Source of the DNA: Methanospirillum stamsii
GTDB taxonomy: Archaea; Halobacteriota; Methanomicrobia; Methanomicrobiales; Methanospirillaceae
Assembly (NCBI RefSeq): GCF_003173335.1
Contig: NZ_QGMZ01000010.1
Span: 76,974 to 140,973 of the forward strand
Direction of reading: 5' to 3'
DNA length: 64,000 nucleotides
Under the pieces are notes generated by a model. It was given only the letters and a program-made list of their open reading frames with translations. It did not search any database and was not told where the DNA came from. The translations under genes were made by a program, and so were the position numbers. Below, in pieces: positions 20,393 to 28,449 of this stretch. How positions within the stretch are numbered: position 1 is the first letter of the stretch; each line of letters begins with the position of its first letter.

Positions 20393-21181
20393 TTAAAAGA
20401 ATTTTCTAACCCTTTTCTTTCCTTCGTCACTTAGAAATCCATACAGAGAGCCTGCCATCACCGAAAGCCAGGCAAGTATCTCTTCCCTTGTAACCCCGGT
20501 TGCCTTGGTATACTTTTCCAGGTATTTCTCTGCATATTCTTCTTTATACAGCATATAATCGATATAACTCCGGCATGCATCGGCTGCCGGATTCCCACAG
20601 GTAACCTCTGCCCAGTCGATAATCCGGTATGACTCCCCATCAAAGAGAACATTTCCCCCGTGAAAATCACCATGAAGAATAGAAAGCCCATCGGGAAGTG
20701 TGAGGAGGTTATTTTGGAGGCGTTCCCGTTCTTCTTTGGTTAGACTGGGACTTGCCAAAATCATTCCGGTCAGTGCCAGTTTTAATGGGCGAAAATCGGT
20801 TGTCTCTACTGCATGCATCGACTTTTGAAGCTCCACCACAGTATCAATACATTCATCTGCCTTTTCCGGATTCTCTTCCATAATATCAAGCAGGGATTTC
20901 CCCCGGACCTGATCCATGAGAACCGCTGTTCTGCCACAAACCGTTTCAACACCATAGACCGCTGGTGCCGGAATCCCAAAATCGGTTACGACGGCAAGGG
21001 TAAATGCTTCCTGATACACCTGTCTTTTGAGCTGACCTTCACGGTACACCTTTGCTGCAATCCCATCACGTGCATAAATCACTGCAGACATCCCACTGCC
21101 AATAAGCTCTCCAAATCGTTCCCTGAATGCCGTATCATCTCCGATCTCCCCAAAGAGATTTTTTGCCTCATCACTGGTCAT
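20393..21181 (-). CDS. Aminoglycoside phosphotransferase-fold small-molecule kinase (262 aa)
   Basis: The N-lobe shows GSGMSAVIYARDGIAAKVYRE with the ATP-binding Lys. The catalytic loop HGDFHGGNVLF and the metal-binding IIDWAEVTCGNP are diagnostic for the APH/choline-kinase superfamily. It transfers phosphate to a small hydroxylated substrate; which one cannot be told from sequence, and drug resistance should not be assumed. It is cytosolic with no membrane segments. It is divergent from the SDR gene at 21275, with an inverted repeat in the shared promoter region. Confidence 0.85.
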   Translation of the reverse strand: MTSDEAKNLFGEIGDDTAFRERFGELIGSGMSAVIYARDGIAAKVYREGQLKRQVYQEAFTLAVVTDFGIPAPAVYGVETVCGRTAVLMDQVRGKSLLDIMEENPEKADECIDTVVELQKSMHAVETTDFRPLKLALTGMILASPSLTKEERERLQNNLLTLPDGLSILHGDFHGGNVLFDGESYRIIDWAEVTCGNPAADACRSYIDYMLYKEEYAEKYLEKYTKATGVTREEILAWLSVMAGSLYGFLSDEGKKRVRKFF

Positions 21182-21213
21182 AGTATATCACAATGATTAT
21201 GTCAGTAATTTAA

Positions 21214-21241
21214 TATATCCTAGATATACCATCAGGATATA
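21214..21241. promoter_or_regulatory. Inverted repeat in divergent promoter region
   Basis: TATATCCT (21214-21221) and AGGATATA (21234-21241) form a perfect 8-bp inverted repeat with a 12-bp spacer, lying between two divergent genes. The left arm overlaps a TATA-like TTTAATATAT. It may be an operator for one or both genes; no dedicated regulator is adjacent. Confidence 0.35.
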
Positions 21242-21274
21242 CCGGTTGTCAGGCACACAAAAAGGAGGAAGATT

Positions 21275-22105
21275 ATGGTTGATGCAAATTATTACAAAGA
21301 CAAGATCTGTATCGTCACCGGAGCAAATTCAGGAATCGGATATGCAGTAAGTGAAGAACTCCTGAAAAGGGGAGCGGTTGTCTACATGGCCGGACGAAAT
21401 CCGGGTAAACTGACCGACGCAGCCGGAAAATTATCTGGATATGGAGATAGGGTCCATACTCTTGTCATGGATGTAACAAACCAGGAGCAGGTACAAAAAG
21501 GGATAGAAGATACCGCATCAAAAGCAGGCAGAATTGATCTTCTCTTTAATAATGCCGGAGTTGGCGGAACACTGCCATATGAACAGGCAACCCTTGAGGA
21601 CTGGAAGAATATCATCGATACCAATCTCTGGAGTGTCATATTCGGAGTTCATGCTGCGGTCCCCATCATGCTCAGGCAGAAAGCAGGGCACATCGTAAAC
21701 ACCAGTTCAATAGCCGGAATTGTTCCGTTTCCCTTCCAGGCACTTTACTCACTGACCAAATACGGGGTCACCGGATATACCGAATGCCTGAAGTATGAAT
21801 ATCTTGATAAAGGACTGCATTTTTCCACGATCTGTCCGGCAAACATTGCAACCCCCATCTTCAACAAGGGAATAGACGGGACATCTCATGGTGATCTGAG
21901 AATTCCCGAGGATGCCTGGCCGGTAGAGAAAGCCGCAGCCCTCATCCTTGACCGGGTTTCAGAACAGAAAGGGATTATTATCGTCCCTGAAGAACCATAC
22001 ACCGACCTTTGGAAAGGGTATATCAACGGAGAACAGGAAGATATGCTCATTCAGCTTGCCCATGACCGGAGAAAGTCATTCGAGACGGGTGGCAGTTACT
22101 TCTAA
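21275..22105 (+). CDS. Short-chain dehydrogenase/reductase (276 aa)
   Basis: This is a Rossmann-fold SDR: cofactor motif TGANSGIG near the N-terminus, NNAGVGG, catalytic Ser in NTSSIAG and YSLTKYG as the YxxxK pair. The Arg in AGRNPGK just after strand 2 hints at NADP(H) preference (inference). Substrate is unknown. A strong AAAGGAGGAAG ribosome-binding site precedes the ATG. Two small membrane proteins follow at once (gap 10 bp, then a 4-bp overlap), forming an apparent three-gene operon. Confidence 0.9.
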   Translation: MVDANYYKDKICIVTGANSGIGYAVSEELLKRGAVVYMAGRNPGKLTDAAGKLSGYGDRVHTLVMDVTNQEQVQKGIEDTASKAGRIDLLFNNAGVGGTLPYEQATLEDWKNIIDTNLWSVIFGVHAAVPIMLRQKAGHIVNTSSIAGIVPFPFQALYSLTKYGVTGYTECLKYEYLDKGLHFSTICPANIATPIFNKGIDGTSHGDLRIPEDAWPVEKAAALILDRVSEQKGIIIVPEEPYTDLWKGYINGEQEDMLIQLAHDRRKSFETGGSYF

Positions 22106-22115
22106 AACCGGTATC

Positions 22116-22736
22116 ATGACGATAAAAATCACATACGAATCAGACCTGACACTTGAGGTTGTTATCCTGCTCATTCTCGGAGTGTTCATGACCATATTTG
22201 GCATACTCCTCTTTTTCATTCACACCGGGAGCCTGCCATATAATCCGGACAGTATGTATGGCCTTTTACTGGTAATCGCCTCCATCCAGATAATTACCAT
22301 GGGAAAGACTCCTTTTGGTGACATGAACCGTTCCTGGGCAGTCATTATTCTCGGGATGATAATGTCAGTCCTTGGAATGCTCGCATGTTTTATTCCCGGA
22401 TTTGTTACCGATATTGTAAGAACTCTGGTAGGAGCAATGCTTTTGTTCGGTGGAGCAACGCTTCTCTTTGTGCTGTTTGTTTCAGAAGAAAAAGCAAAGA
22501 AATGGATGCACGTCCCCGGAGTATTACAGCATTTGATCATTGCCTGTGGCACGGTTTACATCCTCACCATATTAGCAGGATTAATCACTCTTATCCCCGG
22601 AATAATCACCATTCCACAGATAGGATGGTTCCTTATCATCTATGGCATCTCTTTCTTCTATCTTGCCGGATGTATCCAGAGTGTGAGCAGAACATATCCG
22701 GAAACCCGTTCTGATGGATTCGGAGGTATTACATGA
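22116..22736 (+). CDS. Multi-spanning membrane protein, paralogue of next gene (206 aa)
   Basis: About six hydrophobic segments are seen, starting with LTLEVVILLILGVFMTIFGILLFF. The style resembles small DUF308/HdeD-like membrane proteins, but no signature allows a functional call. The start at ATG 22116, 10 bp after the SDR stop, is preferred over an upstream in-frame start because residues before it overlap the SDR coding sequence and are not membrane-like. The next gene encodes a clear paralogue (LLLVIASIQIITMGKTPFGDMNRSW versus LLLVLNALQMMALGNTPLGQFKRSW). Confidence 0.75.
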   Translation: MTIKITYESDLTLEVVILLILGVFMTIFGILLFFIHTGSLPYNPDSMYGLLLVIASIQIITMGKTPFGDMNRSWAVIILGMIMSVLGMLACFIPGFVTDIVRTLVGAMLLFGGATLLFVLFVSEEKAKKWMHVPGVLQHLIIACGTVYILTILAGLITLIPGIITIPQIGWFLIIYGISFFYLAGCIQSVSRTYPETRSDGFGGIT

Positions 22737-23347
22737 ACGCCAGTTCCCGGCTTTCTAAACGAAACATTATCTTTCGTGAGGCATCCCTCCCTCTGTCATT
22801 TGCCATCATCATCCTGCTTGGACTTCTTCTTGTAGTCCTTGGAATACTTCTCTTTCCGGTAAACCTGGGACTTCTTCCCTTCTCTCCGGACGGGCAGTTA
22901 GGACTGTTACTGGTCCTGAATGCTCTTCAGATGATGGCCCTTGGAAACACTCCGCTCGGCCAGTTCAAACGTTCGTGGATAATGGTTCTGATTGGAATCG
23001 GATTTGCATCCATGGGAATTATCTCCTGTATTGTTCCGGGTATACTGACATTTATCATCCAGTATCTGCTTGGACTCTTAAATATCGGAGGAGGAGTAAT
23101 CTTCCTTGCAACCGGATTTCTCCCGACCTATCGGGCTATTCAAAACCCGCCCCCGGAATTGATTTCTTCTGTGCCGGTTTACAAAAAGATGCTGACGACC
23201 CAGACGGTTCTGAATATTGTCTCGATAATGTTTGGTATCACCATGCTGCTGCCCGGGCTTGTTTCAGGGTTTATTATATCCGGAATCGTCATCATCAATG
23301 GAATACTGCTCTTTATGCTGGTCAGGATACTTCAGAGAGTTTCATAG
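22733..23347 (+). CDS. Multi-spanning membrane protein, tandem paralogue (204 aa)
   Basis: It overlaps the preceding gene by 4 bp (ATGA), so translation is probably coupled. It has the same layout of about six membrane helices and the same central motif (TPLGQFKRSWIMVLIGIGFASMGIISC). The two proteins may form a hetero-oligomer in the membrane (inference). Function is unknown. A link to the SDR upstream is suggested only by operon structure. Confidence 0.75.
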   Translation: MNASSRLSKRNIIFREASLPLSFAIIILLGLLLVVLGILLFPVNLGLLPFSPDGQLGLLLVLNALQMMALGNTPLGQFKRSWIMVLIGIGFASMGIISCIVPGILTFIIQYLLGLLNIGGGVIFLATGFLPTYRAIQNPPPELISSVPVYKKMLTTQTVLNIVSIMFGITMLLPGLVSGFIISGIVIINGILLFMLVRILQRVS

Positions 23348-23541
23348 ATTCGAAAAAAATAATCAGAACCCGGACAAAAACGCAATAAAAAGATTTATCC
23401 ACTAAAAGATATAATTCAAAACTTATATTTTTCTGTAAGAATGGTGTATTCTGGTCAGAAAATAACGAAGTGATTGCTGGATCTCCGGATTTCGGGGACA
23501 ACAGGAATCTCTTTTGGTACATATCAGATTATGGGGGAGAT

Positions 23542-25362
23542 ATGTATCATCCCGTCAAAAAGAGGAAGTTTTGGATGTCTCGACATTACATAGTATGCAT
23601 AATAATGCTCCTTTTCATTGGTATATCAGGAGCAGGCGCTACTGAACCGGTGGATGATGATTTAAACACAAGCGAAAAGTTCGTGGCTTCTCCACTCAGT
23701 CCGGCTTTTATCTCCTACCTGGAAAACCAGGAGGTGGCCGGGGATGAGCAGCAGACGTTAGAACACGGACTTGGAGCGATTCCATCTCCTTTTTACCGTC
23801 CGGAACTTACCGATGCAGAGATGGATATCCTTTCCATACAGGAGTTCAATTCCACGTTTGATTTAAGAGATGAAGATAAAGTGACTCCTGTCCGGGACCA
23901 GGGAAATTTTGGAACCTGCTGGGCTCACGGTTCTTTGGCTTCGCTTGAATCATACCTGCTTCCGGAAGAAAACCGGTCGTTTTCTCCGAAGAATATGGTA
24001 AATCTCCATGGGTTTGATAATGGAGTTAACGATGGTGGTCAGATATACATGGCTACAGCATATCTCACCAGGTGGAACGGGCCGGTAGACGAGGCTACAG
24101 ATCCCTATCCGGAGGAAAACTGGACATTATCTGAAGTTTATCCGCCACAATACCATGTGCAGGATGTTGTCATTTACCCGACAAGAACTGACCGGAACGA
24201 TACTGCCAGCATCAAGGCCGGACTTATGGAGTGGGGAACAGCTTCTGTCGGTTTCTACTGGAATAGCTCATTTTATAATCCGGCATCTTTCGCATATTAT
24301 CAGCCGGAAACTGCCGAAAACCAGAAACCGGGAGGCGGACATATCGTAAGTCTGGCCGGATGGAATGATACCTACCCGGCATCTGCCTTCATGAACACAC
24401 CTCCGGGTGACGGGGCATGGATAGTCAAAAATAGCTGGGGAACCGGGTTTGGAGATGAAGGATTTTTTTATGTTTCATATTTTGACAAATATTTCGGATC
24501 TGTGACCAAAACCGGGGATCTAAACTATGAAACAGCCTTTGTAACCGGTGAACCGGTTGATAATTATGACCAGGTCTATTCTTATGATCCCCTGGGAGAG
24601 TGTAATGAATACTATATCGGATATCCAAAGACCGGAACGGTTGCCAGCAGGTACAAAGCCACTGAAACCGGAAAGATCTCTGCAATCGGGTTTTTCACAA
24701 CCGATGTGAGTACTCACTATAACGCTACAATCTATCGGCATGCAGATGACGGCCCGGTTGGAACAAAAGCAGCAGAGATTGAAGGAAACCTTTCATTTAT
24801 CGGATATCACACCGTCAGTCTTCCAACGGGTGAAGAGGTTCCGGTTGAAAATGGTGAATTCTTCTCAATTGTCCTCTATCTTGAAAATGAAGAGAATAAT
24901 TACCCTGTTGCAATGGAGTATCCGATTAATGGATACAGCAGTAACGCCACTGCAAATCCGGAAGAGACCTATTATTATGACATAGACTTGGAATCTTTCA
25001 TAGATTTAACCCATTTCAATCCGAATATGAGTGCTTGTCTTAAAGCATATTCCATATCTGAACCGGTGCCAACTCCAACCCCGACTCCGGAGCCTCTTTC
25101 GGCATCATTTACGGCAAAGCCGGTTAAGGGAAAGGCACCTCTTACCGTCGCATTTACTGACACCTCATCCGGAGATCCAACCAACCGGATTTGGAGCTTT
25201 GGGTCCGGTTCACAGTCAATGCTTCAAAATCCGGAGATAACATACACCGAGCCCGGACAATATACCGTCTCACTCCTTGTCCAGAAAGGAAAAGAAGTTG
25301 ATAAGGAGACCAAATACCATCTGATTACCGTTCAGGAAGGCTCCTCAGCAGAAGAACAATAA
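23542..25362 (+). CDS. Secreted papain-like (C1) protease with lectin-like and PKD domains (606 aa)
   Basis: A basic N-terminus and hydrophobic helix (HYIVCIIMLLFIGISGAG) form a signal peptide. The C1 peptidase domain follows: Gln in VRDQGNFG, Cys126 in GTCWAHGS, His267 in GGGHIVSLAGW and Asn297 in KNSWG, so the catalytic set is complete. After it come a beta-rich domain (about 330-490) like the lectin-like domain often attached to archaeal C1 peptidases, a short Pro/Thr linker, and a PKD domain (SASFTAKPVKGKAPLTVAFTD). It acts at the cell surface or outside. ATG 23542 follows a GGGGGAG ribosome-binding site; an upstream GTG in frame at 23470 is less likely. Confidence 0.9.
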   Translation: MYHPVKKRKFWMSRHYIVCIIMLLFIGISGAGATEPVDDDLNTSEKFVASPLSPAFISYLENQEVAGDEQQTLEHGLGAIPSPFYRPELTDAEMDILSIQEFNSTFDLRDEDKVTPVRDQGNFGTCWAHGSLASLESYLLPEENRSFSPKNMVNLHGFDNGVNDGGQIYMATAYLTRWNGPVDEATDPYPEENWTLSEVYPPQYHVQDVVIYPTRTDRNDTASIKAGLMEWGTASVGFYWNSSFYNPASFAYYQPETAENQKPGGGHIVSLAGWNDTYPASAFMNTPPGDGAWIVKNSWGTGFGDEGFFYVSYFDKYFGSVTKTGDLNYETAFVTGEPVDNYDQVYSYDPLGECNEYYIGYPKTGTVASRYKATETGKISAIGFFTTDVSTHYNATIYRHADDGPVGTKAAEIEGNLSFIGYHTVSLPTGEEVPVENGEFFSIVLYLENEENNYPVAMEYPINGYSSNATANPEETYYYDIDLESFIDLTHFNPNMSACLKAYSISEPVPTPTPTPEPLSASFTAKPVKGKAPLTVAFTDTSSGDPTNRIWSFGSGSQSMLQNPEITYTEPGQYTVSLLVQKGKEVDKETKYHLITVQEGSSAEEQ

Positions 25363-25455
25363 CCTCTCCATCAGGGACTTCTTTTTTCCGGGATTACTCT
25401 TTTTTTACCATAACTCCTGAAAATCAGGGAATTTAAAAAAGGAATCGTTTGATTC

Positions 25456-27684
25456 TTATTGTGATACAAATTCTGCAGGAGGAGCCTTCACTTCAGGAGT
25501 GTTAAGAGGTCCTGCAGATGCTGCAATTATCGGAGTGCTTTGGCATTTGTAACTCATCATCTTCAGGTTATACGTTCCACTTCCGGATCGTGCATATATC
25601 ATGACATAGTACGTTGAACCTGACGCCGGAGAGGGTATAGAAACGTATGAATTCGGGCCATATGAGTAATATCTTGTGTAACAATACGAATGCTTCGGGT
25701 TGCAGTCTTTGAATACATAGATGTCAAAGGTTGATGTGGATGCTCCGGCCTGTTGGTTATCTGTTATTTTCGTTGTTTTTGCTGCATGTTCCAGGCCTTT
25801 CCCAACACCCGCTGATCCATATGATTTGAGTTCCCACTCAATTTTTGACCTTCCGTCAGTCGGGATCAAGTATCCATACACCATTGCCTGGCCCTGTCTT
25901 AAAAATCCGGACTGTATGTCGGTTTTATACACTCCACAGGGAGTGGGAGGGACAGAAGTCGGAATCGGAGTAGGAGTAGGTGTGGGAGTAGGTGTGGGAG
26001 TCCGGGTGTAGGTTGGGGTAGGAATCGGAGTAGGAGTAGGTGTGGGAGTCCGGGTGTAAGTGGGGGGAGGAATCGGAGTAGGAGTAGGTGTGGGAGTCCG
26101 GGTGTAAGTGGGGGGAGGAATCGGAGTAGGAGTCGGCGTAGGGGTTCGGGTGTAAGTGGGGGTTGGAATTGGTGTAGGAGTAGGTGTGGGAGTCCGGGTG
26201 TAAGTTGGGGTTGGAATTGGAGTAGGAGTTGGCGTTGGTGTGCTGATTCCAAGGGCTTTTGCTGCATTTAATCTTCCTCCGGTTCCTACCTTTCCGGATA
26301 AAGAAGAGATTATGTCACAGGAACCAAGGATTTTACTTTTTATCTGCGAACTGGTCATTGAGGGATTCTGTGCTTTGAGGAGTGCTGCAACCCCGGTTAC
26401 ATAGGGAGTTGCCATTGATGTTCCGTCAAGATACTTGTACCCTGCAGATTTTGTTGTGCTGTAAATACTGACTCCCGGTGCAGCAAGATCCACTGAACTC
26501 GTTCCATAATTCGAGAACGATGCAAGAGTATCATGGTAATTCGTTGCTGCGACGGATATGATATTACTACAGGTATATGCGGCAGGATACTGGGGAGTAA
26601 CATCTGAATTAGCCCCGGAATTTCCGGCTGCACAGATGACTACTGCCGGAGATGCATCAAGGGCATCTTTGAGTGACTGCGAATATCCCGGACCGTTCCA
26701 TGAGTTTGAGATGATGGGAACTCCTTTCTTGTTTGCATACAGGATGGCCGAGATTGCATCTGATGTATACCCGGACCCCTGGGAATCCAGGAATTTGAGC
26801 GGTAATATCTTTGAATTCCAGGTCACACCAGTCGTACCGATTCCATTATTCCCGACCGCTGCAAGTGTTCCGGCACAATGTGTCCCATGTCCGTTGTCAT
26901 CCATGGGATCATTGTTCTTTGATACAAAATTCCATCCCCGGACATCATCGATATAGCCGTTCCCGTCATCATCGATTCCATTTACGGTTTCAGCGGGGTT
27001 CTTCCAGATGTTTGCTGCAAGGTCCGGATGAGTATAATCCACCCCGGTATCAATCACGGCAACAACGATTCCGGATGAGCCGGTTGTGGCACCCCAGGCA
27101 AGGGTAGCATCGATATCGACACCGGGAGTTCCGGAAAATGGTGCCTGTCCGGTATTTTTAAGACCCCATTGATTTGAAAATCCCGGATCGTTCGGATAGG
27201 TGGCCCCTGCAGCCTGCATGCTTTGAATGTCGGCGGTTTTTCCGGCTTTTTCTATCGGACTGAGTGATATTTTGTAATCCGGTTCGACGTACAGGACATC
27301 CGGGTTCGCATCGTATGCTGCCATTGCACTCTCAAGTGATGTTCCGGTGACCTGGACGACCTGCATACCAGGAACTCCGTTGTTACTGTGGTCTTTGATA
27401 ACTTTTGATCCGGTCTGTGCATTAGCCACCGACTGAACAGACATCATTGCCTGACTGGACCGTACCTTATCGGTGTTATATCTGACAATCAACCGGTCCG
27501 GGGCATGTTCTTTAGAGAGTTCCTGTGAGATCTGGTACTGACTTGCCATTCCGGAAGGATACCATTGATTGTTCGGATAGAAATTCATATTTGGATCGGC
27601 AAATCCGGCCTCTATGGATAGACCAACCAGAAGTAAGAGTCCGATGATGGAGATTGTTATTGATAATATTCTAAAATGTTTCAT
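25456..27684 (-). CDS. Secreted subtilisin-like (S8) serine protease with Thr-Pro linker and PPC-like domain (742 aa)
   Basis: A signal peptide ([20 protein letters not shown]) is followed by an inhibitor-like prodomain ([13 protein letters not shown] to about 135). The S8 catalytic domain has Asp212 (VIDTG), His266 (GHGTHCAG) and Ser423 (GTSMATP). A linker of 16-residue Thr/Pro repeats comes next, then a C-terminal beta domain resembling bacterial pre-peptidase C-terminal domains ([19 protein letters not shown]). It is exported and matures by prodomain cleavage, as is usual for the family. ATG 27684 follows GGGGAG; an upstream in-frame ATG at 27867 would add 61 residues without secretory character. 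It is convergent with the C1 protease gene. Confidence 0.92.
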   Translation of the reverse strand: MKHFRILSITISIIGLLLLVGLSIEAGFADPNMNFYPNNQWYPSGMASQYQISQELSKEHAPDRLIVRYNTDKVRSSQAMMSVQSVANAQTGSKVIKDHSNNGVPGMQVVQVTGTSLESAMAAYDANPDVLYVEPDYKISLSPIEKAGKTADIQSMQAAGATYPNDPGFSNQWGLKNTGQAPFSGTPGVDIDATLAWGATTGSSGIVVAVIDTGVDYTHPDLAANIWKNPAETVNGIDDDGNGYIDDVRGWNFVSKNNDPMDDNGHGTHCAGTLAAVGNNGIGTTGVTWNSKILPLKFLDSQGSGYTSDAISAILYANKKGVPIISNSWNGPGYSQSLKDALDASPAVVICAAGNSGANSDVTPQYPAAYTCSNIISVAATNYHDTLASFSNYGTSSVDLAAPGVSIYSTTKSAGYKYLDGTSMATPYVTGVAALLKAQNPSMTSSQIKSKILGSCDIISSLSGKVGTGGRLNAAKALGISTPTPTPTPIPTPTYTRTPTPTPTPIPTPTYTRTPTPTPTPIPPPTYTRTPTPTPTPIPPPTYTRTPTPTPTPIPTPTYTRTPTPTPTPTPTPIPTSVPPTPCGVYKTDIQSGFLRQGQAMVYGYLIPTDGRSKIEWELKSYGSAGVGKGLEHAAKTTKITDNQQAGASTSTFDIYVFKDCNPKHSYCYTRYYSYGPNSYVSIPSPASGSTYYVMIYARSGSGTYNLKMMSYKCQSTPIIAASAGPLNTPEVKAPPAEFVSQ
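26001..26240 (-). repeat. Five tandem 48-bp repeats encoding Thr-Pro linker
   Basis: The anchor TCCGGGTGTA (TTCGGGTGTA in one unit) recurs at 26001, 26049, 26097, 26145 and 26193, an exact 48-bp period over 240 bp. On the coding strand each unit gives 16 residues of the type [16 protein letters not shown]. It forms the extended spacer between the protease domain and the C-terminal domain. The in-frame period means that copy number can change without breaking the gene. Confidence 0.95.
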
Positions 27685-27923
27685 ACGCTCCCCCGGGAAA
27701 TTATATACTGACTGTGAGATCTGCTGCACATGGTCATGAAGTTTCTTCATGTACGATATGATGTTTTTATAGCGAAGGCCGGGGACGAGAAGAAAGGTTT
27801 TAACAGGGAAGATAGTCCGGTTTTTACCGCATCCGGGCTTCAGGGTAAGAAGAAAAATCCGAAACAAAAGTCAGTTTTTCATTCTCACAGATATCTATTA
27901 GCCTTTTTAATCCGAATGAATAT

Positions 27924-28310
27924 ATGAATAATCAGCTCAATATAGCGTGGTTTTTACCATATTTCCTGGTTCTCTGTACCGCCTGTTTGTTTGCCGGATG
28001 TACTGGAACAGACGATAATCAGTCATTAATAGCAGAGGAGCCTTCCATCGCTTCAGACCTGATAATCATCGGAGAGATGACTTTTAATCCTGATTTGATG
28101 GTTGTGACTCCCGGCACAACGGTAAGCTGGGTGAATGAGGACTCTGTTTTGCATACCATTGAGTCTGATCCGGAGTCTGCGATTCAATTCTCTTCAGACG
28201 AACTTGCAAAAGGTGATACGTTTTCATTTAAGTTTTCAGAACGGGGGACATACCACTATCATTCATCAAATTATCCATCAGTGACCGGAACAATCATTGT
28301 TCAGACATAA
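27924..28310 (+). CDS. Cupredoxin-fold lipoprotein with missing copper ligands (128 aa)
   Basis: The N-terminal hydrophobic segment ends in LFAGC, a lipobox, so the protein is probably lipid-anchored at the outer face. The rest is plastocyanin-like: EMTFNPDLMVVTPGTTVSWVNED, then SVLHTI with the first His ligand, and GTYHYHSSNYPSVTGTIIV at the end. In copper-binding relatives this end reads like TYHCxxHPxMxG; here the Cys, His and Met positions are Ser, Tyr and Val. So the type 1 copper site should not form in the usual way. It may be a structural or binding module, or use the extra His residues for another metal (inference). Confidence 0.85.
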   Translation: MNNQLNIAWFLPYFLVLCTACLFAGCTGTDDNQSLIAEEPSIASDLIIIGEMTFNPDLMVVTPGTTVSWVNEDSVLHTIESDPESAIQFSSDELAKGDTFSFKFSERGTYHYHSSNYPSVTGTIIVQT

Positions 28311-28449
28311 CCCCATTTTTGAGGGGCTGTTTCGGGAGATTTCCATGGGCTGCTGCGAGAAATATGCCGCTTTGAGTGATAGTTACCCGGTGATATCTCC
28401 CACATTTTTCCTGATGGTTTATCCACCATAGGTTGAACATTAAAAAATA

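Noticed and set aside
26001-26240. Regular repeats as a CRISPR array
   Set aside because: Units are contiguous, without unique spacers, and encode an in-frame Thr/Pro linker.
25721-27107. Several plus-strand frames inside the subtilisin gene
   Set aside because: Shadows of a gene whose catalytic triad, prodomain and signal peptide are clear on the other strand.
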